Under the pieces are notes generated by a model that was not told where the DNA came from, did not search any database, and was given only the letters and a program-made list of their open reading frames with translations. Positions 48,278-57,026 of a DNA stretch of 64,000 bases are shown piece by piece. This DNA comes from Bog-473 sp963742035 (lineage in GTDB: Bacteria > Actinomycetota > Acidimicrobiia > Acidimicrobiales > RAAP-2), in the NCBI GenBank assembly GCA_963742035.1, contig CAVUKH010000008.1, forward strand, positions 124,001 through 188,000. Direction: 5' to 3'. Within the stretch, counting starts at the first letter, position 1; each line of letters starts with the position of its first letter. A program made the translations under genes and the position numbers.

Positions 48278-49795
48278 ATGACCCCCGAACGGCTGACCGG
48301 GCTCGATGCGAGTTTCCTCTACATGGAGACCCCGACCCTCCACATGCACGTGGCCATGACGGCCGTCTTCGACCCGTCGACCGTGCCCGGCGGGTACTCC
48401 TTCCGCCGCATCCGCCAGCTCATCAACGACCGCATTCCCCTGGCGCCCGTCTTCCAGCGGCGCCTGGTCGAGGTGCCGATGCGGCTCGGCCACCCGGTCT
48501 GGGTCGACGATCCAGAGTTCGACATCGACAACCACCTGCGGCGGGCCGCGCTGCCCTCGCCGGGCGGCATGCGCGAGCTGGGCGACTTCGCGGCGGACGT
48601 CATCAGTCGGCAGCTCCATCGTGACCGCCCGCTGTGGGAGATGTGGATTGTGGAGGGGCTGGAGGACGGGAAGATCGCCCTCGTGATCAAGATGCACCAC
48701 AGCACCATCGACGGGGTTTCCGGGGCCGAGTTACTCGGGGTCCTCTTCGACCTGGAGCCCAACACCCCCGAGACGCGCGCCCAGACCGCGCGCCCCCTCG
48801 ACTCCCGCATCCCCTCCGGACTGGAATTGGTCTCACAGGCGATGATCGCGGGTCTCGTGGCGCCGTTCGACCTCGGGTGCACCGTGCTGCGGACAACCCG
48901 GAACATTTTCGACGTGCGCCGGATCCGCCAGGGACTCACCGGCAAGGCCGCCCTGCCCTTGACCGCGCCGCGTACCTCCATCAACGTCGCGGTGCACGCC
49001 CGGCGGCGCGTCGCCTTCGCCGCGGCGAGCCTGGCCGACGCCAAGGCAGTGAAGAACAAGATGGACACCACGGTCAACGACGTTGTGCTGGCCATGTGCA
49101 CCGGCGCCCTGCGCACGTACCTGCTGGCGGGCGACGAGCTCCCCGACATCCCGCTCGTCTCTGTCGTACCGGTCTCCGTCGCGCCCGACGTCGCCGGGTT
49201 GAAGGGATCCAACAAGGTGTCCGCCATGTTCGTGCAGCTGCCTTGCCACATTGAGGACCCGTTGGAACGCCTGCGTTTCATCCACGAAGGCACCAAGGGG
49301 GCCAAAGAGGAGCATCAGGCGCTCGGGGCGACGACGCTGCAGGACTGGGCCGAGCACGCCACACCAAACGTCTTCGCCGCCGCCGCCAGGCTCTACACCG
49401 GCATGAAGCTGGCCGATCGGCACCGGCCCGTCGCCAACCTGGTGGTGTCGAATGTGCCCGGCCCGGATTTCCCCCTCTACCTGGCCGGGAGCCGGATGCT
49501 GGGCATGTTCCCGCTTGGCCCGGTGATGGACGGCATGGGTCTGAACATCACGATCATGAGCAACTTGGGCGTCCTCTACTGGGGGTTGGCGTCCGATGCT
49601 CGCGCCGTCCCGCGCCTGTGGGACGTCGCCGCCGCCATCCCGCGTGCCCTGACCGAGTTGATGGAGGCGGCCGGGCTCGAGGCCGAGCCGTTCGACGTCC
49701 CGATCCACCTGGGGCCCGGCATGCCACCGACGGCAAACTGGATCCGCACCGCGACGGCGGACGGGACCGAGACGACCGGTAGCGTGGGCGCATGA
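48278..49795 (+). CDS. Wax ester synthase/diacylglycerol acyltransferase (WS/DGAT)
   Basis: A 505-residue acyltransferase making wax esters or triacylglycerol from acyl-CoA. The catalytic HHxxxDG motif is H140-H141-STI-D145-G146 in VIKMHHSTIDGVSGAELLG. DRPLWEMWIVEGL precedes it, and the C-terminal WES acyltransferase domain shows NDVVLAMCTGALRTYL, VPVSVAPD and NLVVSNVPGPDFPLYLAG. The ATG at 48278 has AAGGAG five bases upstream; an ATG at 48254 is less likely. Its last four bases overlap the VOC gene. Confidence 0.93.
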   Translation: MTPERLTGLDASFLYMETPTLHMHVAMTAVFDPSTVPGGYSFRRIRQLINDRIPLAPVFQRRLVEVPMRLGHPVWVDDPEFDIDNHLRRAALPSPGGMRELGDFAADVISRQLHRDRPLWEMWIVEGLEDGKIALVIKMHHSTIDGVSGAELLGVLFDLEPNTPETRAQTARPLDSRIPSGLELVSQAMIAGLVAPFDLGCTVLRTTRNIFDVRRIRQGLTGKAALPLTAPRTSINVAVHARRRVAFAAASLADAKAVKNKMDTTVNDVVLAMCTGALRTYLLAGDELPDIPLVSVVPVSVAPDVAGLKGSNKVSAMFVQLPCHIEDPLERLRFIHEGTKGAKEEHQALGATTLQDWAEHATPNVFAAAARLYTGMKLADRHRPVANLVVSNVPGPDFPLYLAGSRMLGMFPLGPVMDGMGLNITIMSNLGVLYWGLASDARAVPRLWDVAAAIPRALTELMEAAGLEAEPFDVPIHLGPGMPPTANWIRTATADGTETTGSVGA

Positions 49796-50250
49796 CCGTT
49801 CGGGAGCTGGGCCACCTGGTGTTGTACGTGCGCGACCTCGGACGCTCCGTGGACTTCTATCGCGACGTGCTGGGCTGGCGACAGGTCCTGCCGGGACCCG
49901 GAGAGACACCCGTTGGTGCCGCGGGGTTTTCCTCGGGCCGGACGCATCACGAGCTCCTGCTCATCGAAGTCGGTGCCGACGCCACGCCGATCCCGTCGGG
50001 ACGTCGCGTCGGGATGTACCACTTCGGGCTCAACGTCGGGGAGACCGACGACGACCTGCGCGCCGCGCTGGTGGCGGTCCAGGCGGCCGGCGCCACCGTC
50101 GTCGGCTCGGCCGATCACACCGTGACGCACAGCATCTACATCCTCGACCCGGACGGGAACGAGATCGAGCTCTACGTCGACGTACCCGGAGTGGACTGGC
50201 AATCGGACCCGACCCTCGTCGGTGCCGCCATCCGGCCCCTCCAGCTCTGA
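49792..50250 (+). CDS. VOC-family (extradiol dioxygenase/glyoxalase-like) protein
   Basis: A 152-residue metal-binding VOC protein with likely ligands H8 in LGHLVLYVRDLGRSVDFY, the His in RVGMYHFGLNV and the Glu in DPDGNEIELYVD. The pattern resembles CatE-type extradiol dioxygenase domains more than glyoxalase I. The ATG overlaps the WS/DGAT stop by four bases, so it is coupled to it, though a functional link to wax ester synthesis is not obvious. Confidence 0.87.
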   Translation: MTVRELGHLVLYVRDLGRSVDFYRDVLGWRQVLPGPGETPVGAAGFSSGRTHHELLLIEVGADATPIPSGRRVGMYHFGLNVGETDDDLRAALVAVQAAGATVVGSADHTVTHSIYILDPDGNEIELYVDVPGVDWQSDPTLVGAAIRPLQL

Positions 50251-50281
50251 CCGGCTCGTCCGGTCACGTGCGCGCACGACG

Positions 50282-50914
50282 GTGACCGACGCGCCGCGCA
50301 TCGTGCGCGCCGACCGCGAAGGCGAACGTCTCGCGGCAGACTGCCTCTGTCACGGCGGCGTCGCCGTCCTGCCGACCGACACCGTCTACGGATTGGCGGC
50401 TCGGCCGGTGGAGGCCGAGGCGGTACGCGCCATCTATCGCATGAAGGGGCGCCCCGAGGGCATGCACCTTCCCGTCCTGGCCCCGTCCGTGCAGCACGTA
50501 CGTGTGCTCGGCGTCACCTGGACCCCGGGAGCCGAGGCGCTGGCCCGACGTTGGTGGCCCGGGCCCCTGACCCTGGCCTTCGGCTTCGAGCCAAGCCTCG
50601 AGCGGCCGTCGTGGCTCGACGGCCGCGCCGAGGTGGCCGTGCGCATTCCCGACCACGACTTCCTGCGCGGGCTCCTCGAGCTGACCGGCGTGCTCGTCGT
50701 CACCAGCGCCAACGCCCACGGCGCGGCCACGCCGCGCCGGGTCCGGGACGTGGTGGCCGCGCTCGGTTCCCCGGCGGACCTGATCGTCGACGGCGGGGAG
50801 CTGCGCGACGTTCCCTCCACGCTGGTCAACGTCAGCCGGCCCGACCCGTCCGTGGAGCGTGAGGGCGCCATACCGCGTCAGGCCATCGCGGAAGTCCTGC
50901 GGGAGGCCCGGTGA
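50282..50914 (+). CDS. tsaC: Threonylcarbamoyl-AMP synthase (TsaC/YrdC/Sua5)
   Basis: A 210-residue YrdC-domain enzyme making threonylcarbamoyl-AMP for tRNA t6A37 modification. Key motifs are VAVLPTDTVYGLAARP, the RNA/nucleotide-binding YRMKGRPEG, WWPGPLTLAF, RIPDH and VVTSANAHGAATP. The GTG start is placed at VTDAPRIVRADREG; the stop overlaps tsaD by four bases (GTGA). The partner steps TsaB and TsaE are not encoded here. Confidence 0.93.
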   Translation: MTDAPRIVRADREGERLAADCLCHGGVAVLPTDTVYGLAARPVEAEAVRAIYRMKGRPEGMHLPVLAPSVQHVRVLGVTWTPGAEALARRWWPGPLTLAFGFEPSLERPSWLDGRAEVAVRIPDHDFLRGLLELTGVLVVTSANAHGAATPRRVRDVVAALGSPADLIVDGGELRDVPSTLVNVSRPDPSVEREGAIPRQAIAEVLREAR

Positions 50915-51909
50915 GCCGGACCCTGCTGGCCATAGAGACGTCGTGCGATGAAACGGCGGCCGCCGTCGTCGACGACGAGCTGTCGGTGCGCTCCTCTGTG
51001 GTCGCCAGCCAGATCGATCTGCATGCCGAGTTCGGCGGGGTCGTACCGGAGCTGGCCAGCCGTGCCCACCTGGAGACGGTGACGCCCGTCATCGACCGGG
51101 CCCTGCGCGAGGCCGACATCTCCGGGAAGGACCTGACCGCCGTCGCCGTCACCGCGGGTCCCGGTCTGGTCGGCGCACTGCTCGTCGGCATCGCCACAGC
51201 CAAGGCACTGGCCCTGGGCTGGGGACTCCCCGTCGTGGGTGTCAATCATCTGGAGGGTCATCTGGCCAGCGTGTACCTCGCCGACCCCGAGGTGCCGTTC
51301 CCCCAGATCGCACTGCTGGTGTCGGGGGGCCACTGCATGCTGACCCGCTGCACCGGGCCGGGACACTACGAACTCCTCGGCGAGACCGTGGACGACTCCA
51401 TCGGCGAGGCGTACGACAAGGTGGCGCGCTATCTCGGTCTGGGGTACCCCGGTGGGCCGGTCTTGGATCGGTTGGCCGCCGGCGGCACCGACGTGCTCGC
51501 CTTCCCCCGGCCCATGCTCGCCGAGGGCTATGCCTTCTCGTTCTCGGGGCTCAAGACCGCGGTCGTCAACCACGTGCGCGCCGACCCCGCCTTTTCGGAA
51601 GCCGAGGTCGCGGCGTCGTTCGTCGCCGCCTGCATGGACGTGCTGATCGCCAAGCTCCGCCGTGCGCTCGATGAGTTCGGCGACCCCGCGATGGCGATCG
51701 TCGGCGGGGTGGCGGCCAGCCCGATTTTGCGGGCGCGGGCCCAGGTCCTAGCCGACGAATTCGGCACGAGGTTGCTCATCCCCCCTCCGGCCATGGCGAC
51801 CGACAACGCGGCCATGATCGGCGTTGCCGGTTGGCACAAACTCAGGGCCGGCGGCGCCAGCCCAACCTCCTTCGGACCCGAGCCCGACCTGCGCCTCCGT
51901 TTCGCCTAG
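50911..51909 (+). CDS. tsaD: tRNA N6-adenosine threonylcarbamoyltransferase TsaD
   Basis: A 332-residue ASKHA-fold enzyme that transfers the threonylcarbamoyl group to A37 of ANN-decoding tRNAs. It starts LLAIETSCDETAAAVV and has the metal site HLEGH (H113, H117) in VGVNHLEGHLASVY, LLVSGGHCML, GETVDDSIGEAYDKVAR and YPGGPVLDRLA. GTG start coupled to tsaC. The 3' end overlaps a small convergent membrane protein gene by four bases. Confidence 0.95.
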   Translation: MSRTLLAIETSCDETAAAVVDDELSVRSSVVASQIDLHAEFGGVVPELASRAHLETVTPVIDRALREADISGKDLTAVAVTAGPGLVGALLVGIATAKALALGWGLPVVGVNHLEGHLASVYLADPEVPFPQIALLVSGGHCMLTRCTGPGHYELLGETVDDSIGEAYDKVARYLGLGYPGGPVLDRLAAGGTDVLAFPRPMLAEGYAFSFSGLKTAVVNHVRADPAFSEAEVAASFVAACMDVLIAKLRRALDEFGDPAMAIVGGVAASPILRARAQVLADEFGTRLLIPPPAMATDNAAMIGVAGWHKLRAGGASPTSFGPEPDLRLRFA

Positions 51910-52199
51910 GTGTCGGCCGCCCGCCGCGCCCGATATCGGCGCGCCCGTGAGCCGAACAGGTGTGAGGAGAGATCGCACACCACACCCAGGGCCACGATGA
52001 GCCAGCCGAACGGGTCCACGCCTTTCCCCGGCGCGTAGACAAGCGCGTAGAAGAGCGTGGTGTATGGCAGGAGGAGGAAGCCGATGATGCCCTCCCAGCC
52101 GGACCGGAAGGCGATGGTCAGGCGGTCCGTGAAGACCCAGAGCAAGAAGATGACGAAGCGCGGTGAGATGGCGGCCAGGAGCGCCAGGAGACAGCCCAC
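51906..52199 (-). CDS. Small membrane protein of unknown function
   Basis: A 97-residue protein with about three membrane helices: residues 2-21 (LALLAAISPRFVIFLLWVF), about 36-54 and 65-80, followed by a basic tail RARRYRARRAADT. The pattern WVFTDRLTIAFRSGWEG and LLLPYTTLFYALVYAP is one I associate with short actinobacterial membrane proteins of unknown role. GTG start three bases after the acyl-CoA dehydrogenase stop region, so it is probably co-transcribed with that gene. Confidence 0.7.
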   Translation of the reverse strand: MGCLLALLAAISPRFVIFLLWVFTDRLTIAFRSGWEGIIGFLLLPYTTLFYALVYAPGKGVDPFGWLIVALGVVCDLSSHLFGSRARRYRARRAADT

Positions 52200-52202
52200 G
52201 GC

Positions 52203-53438
52203 TCAGAGGGGCAGCCCGCCGGTCGCCGCATTCGTCGACCCCGTGTCCGTGTAGGCCGCAATGGTGCGCTCGGCGATGCGCATCTGGTGGATCTCGTCGG
52301 CACCGTCGGCGAACCGGGCCCACCGAGCGTGCTGCAACATGTTGGCCAGTGGCGTGTCAGTGGAGTACCCCAGCGCGCCGTGCACCTGCATGGAGCGGTC
52401 GATGATGCGGTTGAGGCTGTTGGCCACGAAGTGCTTGGTCATGGAGACCTCCGTGCGGAAGTCGTCGCCACGATCGATCTTGTACGCCGCGTGGAGCACC
52501 ATCAGTTTGCACTGGTACAACTCCATGGCCGAGTCGGCGATGAGCCACTGCACGCCCTGCTTCTCCGCCAGCAGCGATCCATGCGAATACCGGTGCAGCG
52601 AGCGGCCCACCATCATGTCGAGCGCCGTCTCGGCCTGGGCGATCCAACGCATGCAGTGGGCCAGCCGGGCCGGCCCCAGCCGGTACTGTCCGAGGCGGTG
52701 GCCGTTGCCCCGCCCGCCGAGAATCTGCGCGTCGTGCACGCGCAGGTCGGTGATGACGATCTCGGAGTGGCCGGTGGACCCGTGCATGGTCTCGACCTCG
52801 CGGACATCGTTCCAGCCCTCGGCCGGGAGATCGACCAGGAACGCCGTGTTCGCACCCCGCGACCCCGGGGGGACATCCGGCTCGGTCCGGGCTACCAGAA
52901 TGGCGAATTGGGACCGCCGCGCATTCGAGATGAACCACTTGTGACCATTGATGATCCACTCCTCCCCGTCCTTCTCCGCCCTGGTTTGGATCAGCGTCGG
53001 GTCGGAGCCGGCGACCTCCGGCTCGGTCATGGCGAAACAGGACATGGCCGTGCCCTCGCACAGACGGCGGAGGTAGTTGTCTTTCTGGGCGTCGGTGCCC
53101 CAGTGCAGGAGGGTGTGCATGTTGCCCTCGTCCGGAGCCATGCAATTGAGGATCCAGGGTCCCAGGCGTGTCTTGCCGGCCTCCGCCTGGACCATGGCCA
53201 GCTCGACATGGCCGAGACCCATGCCTCCCCACTCGACGGGCATGTGGGGCAGCCACAGGCCGGCCCGCTTGGCCTCCTCGCGCAACTCGAGAATGGTGAC
53301 GAGGTAGTCTCGCCGCGACGTGACGGTGGACTCGTCGTCGAATCCCTTGATCCGCGGCTGCACCGTGTCCTGAATGAAGGAACGCACCCGGAGGCGGATC
53401 TCCTCGTGCTCCGGGGCAAGGGTGAAATCGATGGCCAT
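52203..53438 (-). CDS. Acyl-CoA dehydrogenase (ACAD10/11-like)
   Basis: A 411-residue FAD enzyme of the long-chain or ACAD10/11-like group: MPVEWGGMGLGHVELAMV, CFAMTEPEVAGSDPTLIQT, WIINGHKWFISNARRSQFA, MHGSTGHSEIVITDLRV and the C-terminal QVHGALGYSTDTPLANML. The usual catalytic Glu of short-chain enzymes lies in a different position in this group; the DGADEIHQMRIAERTI segment is present. AGGAAGG precedes the ATG. It follows formate-tetrahydrofolate ligase by 20 bp. Confidence 0.94.
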   Translation of the reverse strand: MAIDFTLAPEHEEIRLRVRSFIQDTVQPRIKGFDDESTVTSRRDYLVTILELREEAKRAGLWLPHMPVEWGGMGLGHVELAMVQAEAGKTRLGPWILNCMAPDEGNMHTLLHWGTDAQKDNYLRRLCEGTAMSCFAMTEPEVAGSDPTLIQTRAEKDGEEWIINGHKWFISNARRSQFAILVARTEPDVPPGSRGANTAFLVDLPAEGWNDVREVETMHGSTGHSEIVITDLRVHDAQILGGRGNGHRLGQYRLGPARLAHCMRWIAQAETALDMMVGRSLHRYSHGSLLAEKQGVQWLIADSAMELYQCKLMVLHAAYKIDRGDDFRTEVSMTKHFVANSLNRIIDRSMQVHGALGYSTDTPLANMLQHARWARFADGADEIHQMRIAERTIAAYTDTGSTNAATGGLPL

Positions 53439-53458
53439 GGGCCGCCTTCCTCGGTCGC

Positions 53459-55156
53459 CTAATAGAGGCCGACCACGTTGCCGTTCTCGTCGATGTCGAT
53501 CCGCTCCGCCGCCGGACTGCTCGAGAGCCCGGGCATGGTGCGCATGTCACCGCTGATCAGGTAGACGAATCCGGCGCCGACGTTGGCTCTCGCCTCGCGC
53601 ACGGGGAGGCGCCACCCCCGCGGGGCACCCCGGAGGGTGGGGTCCGAGGAGATGGAGAGGTGGGTCTTGGCGATGCACACCGGGAACGAGCCGAACCCCG
53701 CCCGCTCGTACATGTCGAGCTGGCCGCTCGCCCTCGGAAGGTAGTCGACCCCATCGGCGCCGTAGATCTCGATCGCCACCAGCTCGATCTTCTGCCGGAG
53801 TGTCGCCCCGTCGTCGTAGAGCATGCGGAATTCCCCGGGCTCGGCGGTGGCCTCCACCACCGCCTCCGCCAGCTCGACCGCACCCTTCCCACCGTTCTCG
53901 AAGTGCGTGCAGACGGCCGCTCGCGCCCCCACCGACGCCGCGATCTCGCGGATGGTCGCGTGCTCGGAAGGGAAGTCGCCGGCCATCGCGTTGATGGCGA
54001 CGACCGGGGTGACGCCATGACGCCGCACGATGGCCAGGTGCGCCAGCAGGTTGGCCGCACCGAGCTGGACCTCCTCGGGGTTCTCGTCCAGCATGGCCGG
54101 CGGCAGCGGGCGCCCCGCCACGACCCGGTGCCGTCCCGAATGCAGCTTCATTGCCCTGACCGTCGTCACCACCACGGCGGCATCGGGCGTGAGGCCCGAG
54201 GTCCGGCACTTGATGTTGAAGAAGCGCTCCGCACCCATGTCGGCTCCGAAACCCGCCTCGGTGACGAGGAACTCTCCGGCATGCATCCCGATCAGGTCTG
54301 CCACCACCGACGAGTTCCCGTGGGCGATGTTGCCGAAGGGGCCCGCGTGGACGAGCGCCGGGGTGTTCTCGAGGGTCTGCAACAGGTTCGGCTTCATGGC
54401 GTCACGCATGACCACGGTCATGGCTCCGGCCGCGCGGATCTGCTCCGCAGTGACCGGGGCGCCGGCCGAGGTGTACCCCACCACAATGCGCCCCATGCGC
54501 TCGCGCATGTCGCGCAACGAAGTCGAGAGCGCGAGGACGGCCATCACTTCGGAGGCCGGCGTGATGTCGAACCCGGTCTGCCGGGGCGTGCCGTCCTGCT
54601 TCGTCCCCAGTCCGCTCACAATGTGCCGGAGCGACCGGTCATTGACGTCGAGCACGCGCTTCCACGTGACGTCGTGCGGATCGAGGCCCTCTGCGTTGCC
54701 GTGATAGATGTGGTTGTCCACCATGGCGGCCAGGAGGTTGTTGGCCGCGGTCACCGCGTGCAGGTCGCCCGTGAGGTGCAGGTTCAGGCTCTCGAAGGGG
54801 ACCACCTGGCTGTAACCACCACCGGCGGCGCCACCCTTGATGCCGAAGGTCGGCCCCATGGAGGGCTGGCGGATGGCGATGGTCGCCTGGCGCCCGATGC
54901 ACCCCAGAGCTTGACCGAGGCCCACCGTCGTGGTCGTCTTGCCCTCCCCGAGGGGCGTCGGGGTCACGGCCGTGACGACGACGTATCGGGCCCGGGGCCG
55001 ATCAGCCAGGGCTTCGATGGCATCGAGGCTGATTTTCGCCACCTCGGTGCCGTATGGCTCGAGGAGCCCGGGGTCGATCCCCATCTGTGCGGCGATATCG
55101 GTCATCGGGCGCAAGGTGGCCCGCCGCGCGATTTCGATGGCCGGAGGAAGAGTCAC
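53459..55156 (-). CDS. fhs: Formate-tetrahydrofolate ligase
   Basis: A 565-residue enzyme making 10-formyl-THF from formate, THF and ATP. The P-loop TPTPLGEGKTTTTVGLGQAL (66-85), IRQPSMGPTFGIKGGAAGGG, NLHLTGDLHAVTAANNLLAA, and RASGQLDMYERAGFGSFPVC with CIAKTHLS near the C-terminus are all canonical. It feeds one-carbon units to purine synthesis and recovers formate. GTG start; no strong Shine-Dalgarno. It diverges from the glycine-zipper protein across 144 bp with no gene. Confidence 0.95.
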   Translation of the reverse strand: MTLPPAIEIARRATLRPMTDIAAQMGIDPGLLEPYGTEVAKISLDAIEALADRPRARYVVVTAVTPTPLGEGKTTTTVGLGQALGCIGRQATIAIRQPSMGPTFGIKGGAAGGGYSQVVPFESLNLHLTGDLHAVTAANNLLAAMVDNHIYHGNAEGLDPHDVTWKRVLDVNDRSLRHIVSGLGTKQDGTPRQTGFDITPASEVMAVLALSTSLRDMRERMGRIVVGYTSAGAPVTAEQIRAAGAMTVVMRDAMKPNLLQTLENTPALVHAGPFGNIAHGNSSVVADLIGMHAGEFLVTEAGFGADMGAERFFNIKCRTSGLTPDAAVVVTTVRAMKLHSGRHRVVAGRPLPPAMLDENPEEVQLGAANLLAHLAIVRRHGVTPVVAINAMAGDFPSEHATIREIAASVGARAAVCTHFENGGKGAVELAEAVVEATAEPGEFRMLYDDGATLRQKIELVAIEIYGADGVDYLPRASGQLDMYERAGFGSFPVCIAKTHLSISSDPTLRGAPRGWRLPVREARANVGAGFVYLISGDMRTMPGLSSSPAAERIDIDENGNVVGLY

Positions 55157-55300
55157 CGGCAGGGATCATGCCAGACGGATGGGAGCGACCGCCCTCCTGC
55201 ATTGCACGCAGGCCGCTCCGCTTCGGCCTACCCTCGGGGATGCGCGCTCCGACCAGGACGGGGCGTCGGCCCGATGGAGGGCCCGGAAAGGAGCGTTGCC

Positions 55301-55810
55301 ATGTCCAAGTCTGATGGTGTCTTCATCTACATCGGGACCTACTCCAGCGAGGTGGACGCCCGGGCCGACTACGACGTTGTGAAGGACCTGCGCGCCGCCG
55401 GTGTCGTGGGTACCTACGACGCCGCCGTCATCACCAAGGACGACAAGGGAAAGATCCACGTCAACAAGGACGAAACGACGACCCGGCACGGCGCCTGGGG
55501 CGGTGCCGCCGCCGGTGCCCTGATCGGCATCCTGTTCCCGCCGTCCATCATCGGATCGGCCATTGTGGGCGCCGCCATCGGCGGCGTCAGCGGGCACCTG
55601 TGGAAGGGGATGTCTCGCGCCGACGTCAAGGAGTTCGGCGAAGCCATAGACGCCGGCGAAGCCGCGTTGGTGATCGTCGGCGAGACGACGATTGAAAGCG
55701 CCATCGAGAAGGCGGGGCTCAAGGCCCAGAAGAAGGTCGCCAAGGAGCTCCAGGTCGACAAGAAGGATGTCGACCAGGCGGTGCAGGAGGCCGCGGGGTC
55801 GATCTCCTGA
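55301..55810 (+). CDS. DUF1269-like glycine-zipper membrane protein
   Basis: A 169-residue protein. The N-terminal half is an alpha/beta domain (FIYIGTYSSEVDARADYDVV, GTYDAAVITKDDKGKIHVNK), then a Gly/Ala-rich hairpin of two helices (about 65-100: GAWGGAAAGALIGILF and IIGSAIVGAAIGGVSGHLW), then a helical tail with KAGLKAQKKVAKELQVDKKD. This matches the DUF1269/general-stress membrane protein type of unknown role. AAAGGAG lies seven bases before the ATG, a strong ribosome-binding site, suggesting high expression. Confidence 0.82.
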   Translation: MSKSDGVFIYIGTYSSEVDARADYDVVKDLRAAGVVGTYDAAVITKDDKGKIHVNKDETTTRHGAWGGAAAGALIGILFPPSIIGSAIVGAAIGGVSGHLWKGMSRADVKEFGEAIDAGEAALVIVGETTIESAIEKAGLKAQKKVAKELQVDKKDVDQAVQEAAGSIS

Positions 55811-55841
55811 TTCGTCGCCCGCTCGCACCTACCCGCGACCC

Positions 55842-57026
55842 ATGATCGTCACCCACCTGCTCGCCCTGCTGGTTGGCGCTCTCATCGCATTGGCCGTCCT
55901 CGGCTCGGCGCTCCAGACGGTCGTGCTGCCCCAGGAGGGCTTCCCGCGGCTGTCACAGTTCGTGTTTGCGCTGGTCTATCGGATTCTGGTGCACGGCCGC
56001 GAGGACGATCCCCGGGGCAGGTCCTTGCGGCGACTGTATGCACCCGTTGCCCTGGTCAGTCTGCCCCTGGCCTGGATGATCCTCATGATGCTGGCCTTCA
56101 CCGGCGTCTACTGGGGCACGCGCGACCTCACCTGGTCGCAGGCCTTCGAAGTGAGCGTGTCCTCGCTCACGACCATGGGGTTCTCCGAGCCCAACGGAAC
56201 AGGACGGATCTGGGTAGCTTTCGTGGAAGCGACGATCGGTTTGGGCCTGGTCGCCCTGCTGATCAGCTATCTGCCCACCATCTATTCGGCTTACAACGGC
56301 CGCGAGAAGGGCACGAATCGCCTGCGCCCCGTCGCCGGTTCTCCTCCGAGCGCAATCGAGTACCTGCAGGCGCTTCGACGACTGGGCAACCTCGAGAGCC
56401 CGGAGATCTGGCAGACCTCGGCCGACTGGATGCTCGACCTCGAGCAGACGCACACGGCCTTCCCGATACTCACCTACTTCCCCGAGTCCGACCCGGCGCA
56501 ATCGTGGGTCGCGACGATGGGGTCGGTGCTCGACGCCTCCGCCTTGGTCTTCGCCGTCTCCGACGTCGACTTCGGCGAGGTCTTCGCTGATGCGCAGAAG
56601 GGGCCGCTGACCGTGCTCGTCTACGGCCTACCCCTGATCGTGCGGATCGCGCAGGCCGTCAATATCCCGCTGCCTCCGCCGATCAGGCTCCCAGACCTGA
56701 TGACACACGTCGGCGATCCTGCTCCCGACATGAGCATCACCCGGGCTGACTACGACGCCGCCATGGCCGCCCTGTCAGGCATCCTCGTCGTCGAGCCGGG
56801 CCGAGAGGAGGAGGCGTGGCGTCGGTTCGCCTGGATTCGCTCCGCCTACGACCCCGCGTTGCGGGCTCTGGCCGGGGTCACCCTGGCGGCCCCTGCCCCC
56901 TGGACGACCGATCGTCCGGCGCAGGTGGGCAAGTTTCGCTTCCTCCGCCGCCGTCCACTGCACGTCGACTGGTCGCTGGGGCTGCCGGTGACACCCGCGG
57001 TCGGCCCGTCCACTACAGGTGGCTGA
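55842..57026 (+). CDS. Potassium-channel-like membrane protein
   Basis: A 394-residue protein. Membrane helices lie at about 5-28, 68-90 and 123-148, and between the last two is a pore-loop-like sequence, VSVSSLTTMGFSEPNG, with a filter-like TTMGF (110-114) comparable to the TxGF/TxGY selectivity filters. A cytoplasmic helical domain (about 160-394) follows. This fits two-TM/pore ion-channel-like proteins of Actinobacteria; ion specificity is not established. It starts 31 bp after the glycine-zipper gene, and its 3' end overlaps the convergent glutamate decarboxylase gene by 14 bases. Confidence 0.7.
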   Translation: MIVTHLLALLVGALIALAVLGSALQTVVLPQEGFPRLSQFVFALVYRILVHGREDDPRGRSLRRLYAPVALVSLPLAWMILMMLAFTGVYWGTRDLTWSQAFEVSVSSLTTMGFSEPNGTGRIWVAFVEATIGLGLVALLISYLPTIYSAYNGREKGTNRLRPVAGSPPSAIEYLQALRRLGNLESPEIWQTSADWMLDLEQTHTAFPILTYFPESDPAQSWVATMGSVLDASALVFAVSDVDFGEVFADAQKGPLTVLVYGLPLIVRIAQAVNIPLPPPIRLPDLMTHVGDPAPDMSITRADYDAAMAALSGILVVEPGREEEAWRRFAWIRSAYDPALRALAGVTLAAPAPWTTDRPAQVGKFRFLRRRPLHVDWSLGLPVTPAVGPSTTGG

